From: Sphingobacterium faecium
GTDB lineage: Bacteria; Bacteroidota; Bacteroidia; Sphingobacteriales; Sphingobacteriaceae
Direction of reading: 5' to 3'
Assembly: GCF_003054045.1 (NCBI RefSeq)
Contig: NZ_QBKH01000007.1
Location: forward strand, 62,001 to 126,000
DNA: 64,000 nucleotides
Below the pieces are notes generated by a model that saw nothing but the letters and a program-made list of their open reading frames with translations, was not told where the DNA came from and searched no databases. Position 1 is the first letter of the stretch. Each line of letters begins with the position of its first letter. This document shows, piece after piece, positions 61,225 through 64,000 of this stretch. A program made the position numbers and the translations under genes.

Positions 61225-63468
61225 TTAGTACACCGACAATTCATCAACAAACAACCAAGCTGCTGATCCAGCACCTGTTGACCCTGATGGAATTTGATTC
61301 AAATGCTGAACTTCCACCTTTACATATTTTGCGGTCTGCTGATCAAACGATAGTTTGATTGTGCCTTTTGATTCGGAAATCGCCTCTTTCCCCACTTCTT
61401 TTACAAGCGTAAAATTTTGATTGTCTTTGGACACATAAACTTTGACCGCCTTCGGATAATAGATCCAGCTCGCATTTTGATCTACAACATTCAACTCAAC
61501 ATTCGAAAATGTAGTTTCCGTTCCAAGATCAATCGTTGCTATTAAATCTTGACCATTAAAACCTAACCAGTTTTTTTTGAAATATTGCTTGTTACCATAA
61601 ACCCCATCAATCAAAGTGGCTGCACCATTTCCATAATACGCTTCACTGGGTTCATGCGATAATTGGATCGATTTTCCAGTCGATTTACTGATGACAAAAT
61701 CCTGTTTCAATACCGATCCGATCATACGATCAACACTAAAATTTGCGGCATTGATAGTAACCGTTTGATCAACCAAAATAGGACCTTGATAAATCGGACT
61801 TTCTATATTTGGATTCGTGCCATCTATTGTATAGCGGATAGTTCCATCGTTTTTAATCGTCGACAATTCATAATACATCTTTCCATCTTTAGAAACAATG
61901 TTACCGCTGAGTTCAAAAATTGCTTTACTATAGTTGATGCTCTTTCGATCAAGATAAGCAAACTCATGAATGACTCTTTTCTCAAAGGACTTATATTCAT
62001 CAGGATTTGAAGTACCCCAAGCCACTTCTGCTAAAGCTAACAATCGAGGAAAAAGCATATACTCTACATGCTTGAAATTTGTAATGTATTCCGTCCACAT
62101 ATTTGCTTGTGGTCCCAAAATATGTTTCGCTTCTTGCGTATTCAATTCATTAGGAATTGGATTGAAACTGTACACCTTATCCAAACGTAATTCTGCACTA
62201 AAAGCCAAAGGTTCTGACTGTGGATTACCTTGATAATAATCCAAATACATATGACTTACTGGAGTCATAATCGCATCATGTCCAGTCTTAGCTGCATGAA
62301 TACCACCTTCAACACCTGTCCAACTCATCACGGTAGCATTCGGGGCTAAGCCACCTTCTAAAATTTCATCCCAACCAATGATACTTTTATCTTTTGCATT
62401 GATATATTTCTCCATTCGTTTGATGAAATAAGATTGCAATTCAAATTCATCTTTCAAACCTTCCTTCTTAATGAGATCTTGGCAGTGTGCACAGGCTTTC
62501 CATCTTGTTTTCGGAGCCTCATCACCCCCGATATGGATATAATGACTTGGGAACAAAGTGACGACTTCATCAATCACGTCCTCCAATAAGTCAAAGGTTT
62601 CTTCCTTTGGGCAATAGATATCATCCATGACACCCCAAGATGTTCCAACTGTAAACGGTCCACCTGTACAAGAAAGTTCAGGGTACGCAGCCAAAGCTGC
62701 CAGCGCATGACCGGGCATCTCAATTTCAGGAATCACTTCAATATGTAGCTTTTTTGCATAAGCCACGACATCTTTAACCTGTTCCTGTGTATAAAATCCG
62801 CCATAACGACCATCATTCGTTAATTTGGAATCTTTAACATCTTCTGTTACCGCACGAAAAGCACCGATCGCAGTTAGCTTTGGATGACTTTTAATTTCTA
62901 TACGCCATCCCTGATCATCAGTAAGATGCCAATGAAACTTGTTCATTTTATAACGCGATAAATAATCTAAAAATAATTTGATCTCATCAGCAGTAAAGAA
63001 ATGTCTACTCACATCAAGATGTGCCCCTCTATACGTAAATTTAGCATAATCCTTTATTGATAATGCTGGTATGCTACCTTTTGTTTGATTTTCTTCTACA
63101 AGCTGTAACAAGGTTTGAACAGCATAAAAAGCAGCATCATCTGTAGATGCGGAGATCACAATTCCTTTAGCATCGATTTTTAATTCATAATAATCGTGCT
63201 GACCTGCCACCTGATGATTTATTTTTTGGAAACGTACCGTGCCGGATTTTTTAAGGGTTACTTTTGATTGCAACAAACCCTCCAATTGATGAGCTAGATA
63301 TTTAGACTGTGCTTCAAATGTGCTCCTTCCGATCACGAGATTGCCCTTCAAAGAAAATGAAGCCTGTTGCAATACTTCCAGATGTTGAGGCATCGGAATG
63401 ATATATTGCTGTCCAAATGAAGATAAAGAACAGAAGAAGATAAAACTGAAAAATAGGATTTTACGCAT
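61225..63468 (-). CDS. GH20 beta-N-acetylhexosaminidase
   Basis: A 747-residue secreted exo-hexosaminidase releasing terminal beta-linked GlcNAc or GalNAc by substrate-assisted catalysis. After the signal peptide (FFCSLSSFGQQ) come a GH20b domain, the barrel (DVSRHFFTADEIKLFLDYLS, KFHWHLTDDQGWRIEIKSHP) and the catalytic Asp-Glu pair in YIHIGGDEAPKTRW (D316, E317). After the barrel lie a chitobiase-type C-terminal domain (TIRYTIDGTNPNIESPIYQG) and an F5/8-type (discoidin) domain (about 600-747). It fits trimming of GlcNAc from host-type glycans together with the fucosidases and mannosidase. Confidence 0.95.
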   Translation of the reverse strand: MRKILFFSFIFFCSLSSFGQQYIIPMPQHLEVLQQASFSLKGNLVIGRSTFEAQSKYLAHQLEGLLQSKVTLKKSGTVRFQKINHQVAGQHDYYELKIDAKGIVISASTDDAAFYAVQTLLQLVEENQTKGSIPALSIKDYAKFTYRGAHLDVSRHFFTADEIKLFLDYLSRYKMNKFHWHLTDDQGWRIEIKSHPKLTAIGAFRAVTEDVKDSKLTNDGRYGGFYTQEQVKDVVAYAKKLHIEVIPEIEMPGHALAALAAYPELSCTGGPFTVGTSWGVMDDIYCPKEETFDLLEDVIDEVVTLFPSHYIHIGGDEAPKTRWKACAHCQDLIKKEGLKDEFELQSYFIKRMEKYINAKDKSIIGWDEILEGGLAPNATVMSWTGVEGGIHAAKTGHDAIMTPVSHMYLDYYQGNPQSEPLAFSAELRLDKVYSFNPIPNELNTQEAKHILGPQANMWTEYITNFKHVEYMLFPRLLALAEVAWGTSNPDEYKSFEKRVIHEFAYLDRKSINYSKAIFELSGNIVSKDGKMYYELSTIKNDGTIRYTIDGTNPNIESPIYQGPILVDQTVTINAANFSVDRMIGSVLKQDFVISKSTGKSIQLSHEPSEAYYGNGAATLIDGVYGNKQYFKKNWLGFNGQDLIATIDLGTETTFSNVELNVVDQNASWIYYPKAVKVYVSKDNQNFTLVKEVGKEAISESKGTIKLSFDQQTAKYVKVEVQHLNQIPSGSTGAGSAAWLFVDELSVY

Positions 63469-63488
63469 GATATGATTTGGTCTTTCAG

Positions 63489-63496
63489 CAAAAATA
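63489..63496 (-). promoter_or_regulatory. -7 element of the GH20 gene
   Basis: TATTTTTG on the minus strand (63496-63489) matches TAnnTTTG exactly and lies 20 nt before the ATG. The -33 region is only T-rich, with no clear TTG at the usual spacing. Confidence 0.4.
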
Positions 63497-63540
63497 ACAT
63501 TATTTTCAAATAATTAAAACGTTATAGCATATCAATTTTA

Positions 63541-63580
63541 TCACAAAAAAGGGGGATCATGTGATCCCCCTTTTTTGTGA
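63541..63580. terminator. Terminator downstream of the aminopeptidase gene
   Basis: An 18-bp stem pairs 63541-63558 with 63563-63580 (core GGGGGATC/GATCCCCC) around a 4-nt loop, flanked by A and T tracts. It lies 19 nt after the stop of the minus-strand aminopeptidase gene and separates it from the GH20 gene. Confidence 0.85.
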
Positions 63581-63599
63581 CAGCGCTTATGGCAATCCA

Positions 63600-64000
63600 T
63601 TAAATCGCAGCTGTTTTATTTTTCAACCAAGCTTGCTCATCATCATTCAATCGGCTTTTCAATTGATCGAAAACCCATTGATTATACTGATTCAACCAGT
63701 TGATATGCTGTTGATCTAATAAGGTTTTATCAACCAAATCTGTTGCGATATAACAAATAGTTAAGGTTTCAAAATCCATAAAATCACCAAATATCGAAGA
63801 ATCCGCATTTCGAGATAACACTAAATTTTCAATACGGATCCCATGCTTTCCTTCGCGGTATAAACCCGGCTCAATAGAACTAATCATTCCAACTTCTATA
63901 GCAACATCAATATTTGCTGAATTAAATGTCTGCGGTCCTTCGTGCACATTCAAGAAAAAACCTACACCATGTCCAGTTCCATGACCATAATTGCGTAATG
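63600..64000 (-). CDS. M24 family Xaa-Pro aminopeptidase, C-terminal part (5' end outside window)
   Basis: The last 133 codons of a minus-strand gene that continues past the right edge. Metal-binding and substrate motifs of the M24 (pita-bread) family are visible: GHGTGHGVGFFLNVHEGPQ, SSIEPGLYREGKHGIRIENL with both metal-ligand glutamates (in IEPG and RIEN). The C-terminal tail (HINWLNQYNQWVFDQLKSRL) matches the eukaryote-like aminopeptidase P group, which removes N-terminal residues before proline. The N-terminal creatinase-like domains cannot be seen. A strong terminator follows. Confidence 0.92.
   Translation of the reverse strand, partial: LRNYGHGTGHGVGFFLNVHEGPQTFNSANIDVAIEVGMISSIEPGLYREGKHGIRIENLVLSRNADSSIFGDFMDFETLTICYIATDLVDKTLLDQQHINWLNQYNQWVFDQLKSRLNDDEQAWLKNKTAAI

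Noticed and set aside
1..64000. CRISPR arrays, tRNA or rRNA genes, prophage or integrase genes
   Set aside because: No regularly spaced repeats, cloverleaf-like sequences, rRNA signatures or phage/integrase proteins were seen; a tRNAscan or Rfam search was not possible, so small RNAs could be missed.

Overview
The window is AT-rich DNA from a member of the Bacteroidota, most likely family Sphingobacteriaceae (a Sphingobacterium- or Pedobacter-like organism). This rests on SusC/SusD pairs, an alternative complex III plus cytochrome oxidase gene cluster, Bacteroidota-type promoters (TTG, about 19-23 nt, TAnnTTTG), few Shine-Dalgarno sequences, and familiar Bacteroidota housekeeping neighbours. 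No rRNA, tRNA, CRISPR array, prophage or insertion sequence was recognised by eye. All calls are from reading the sequence; no database search was run.

Layout. 1-6.8 kb: a cut-off hypothetical gene, a MerR regulator with its own promoter and operator-like repeat, a metallophosphoesterase and a tRNA methyltransferase in one unit, an outer-membrane protein, MutS and the glycosyltransferase MtgA. 6.9-24.1 kb: one long minus-strand respiratory cluster, read from a consensus promoter near 24.07 kb to a hairpin at 6.86 kb. It encodes alternative complex III (ActA-F), cytochrome c oxidase subunits II, I, two subunit III-type proteins and IV, the heme A makers CtaA and CtaB, a SCO-like protein with no cysteines, a DUF420 protein and a small conserved protein. 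24.3-31.5 kb: MsrB, a LacI regulator divergent from a GH92 alpha-mannosidase, a DUF493 protein, and rpsO followed by pnp.

31.7-51 kb is a glycan-foraging island: an HGSNAT-like membrane acyltransferase, then two paralogous ROK-SusC-SusD modules in tandem, the first followed by a GH29 alpha-L-fucosidase and the second by a sialidase-like BNR protein, then a GH3 glycosidase. A second GH29 (56.8 kb) and a GH20 beta-hexosaminidase (61.2 kb) lie nearby. Together with GH92 these activities fit stepwise trimming of sialylated and fucosylated host-type glycans (N-glycans or mucin O-glycans), with ROK proteins as likely local sensors; that substrate is an inference.

51.2-56.8 kb is an accessory segment of unrecognised genes: a lipoprotein, two proteins that share an ungapped N-terminal motif, a 582-residue protein that looks like two degenerate nucleotidyltransferase-plus-HEPN-like halves, and a 244-residue protein after a 637-nt gene-free stretch holding a perfect 22-bp palindrome. 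This is the most likely place for something undescribed. The window ends with a soluble PAS histidine kinase and response regulator pair, the GH20 gene and a 5'-truncated M24 aminopeptidase.
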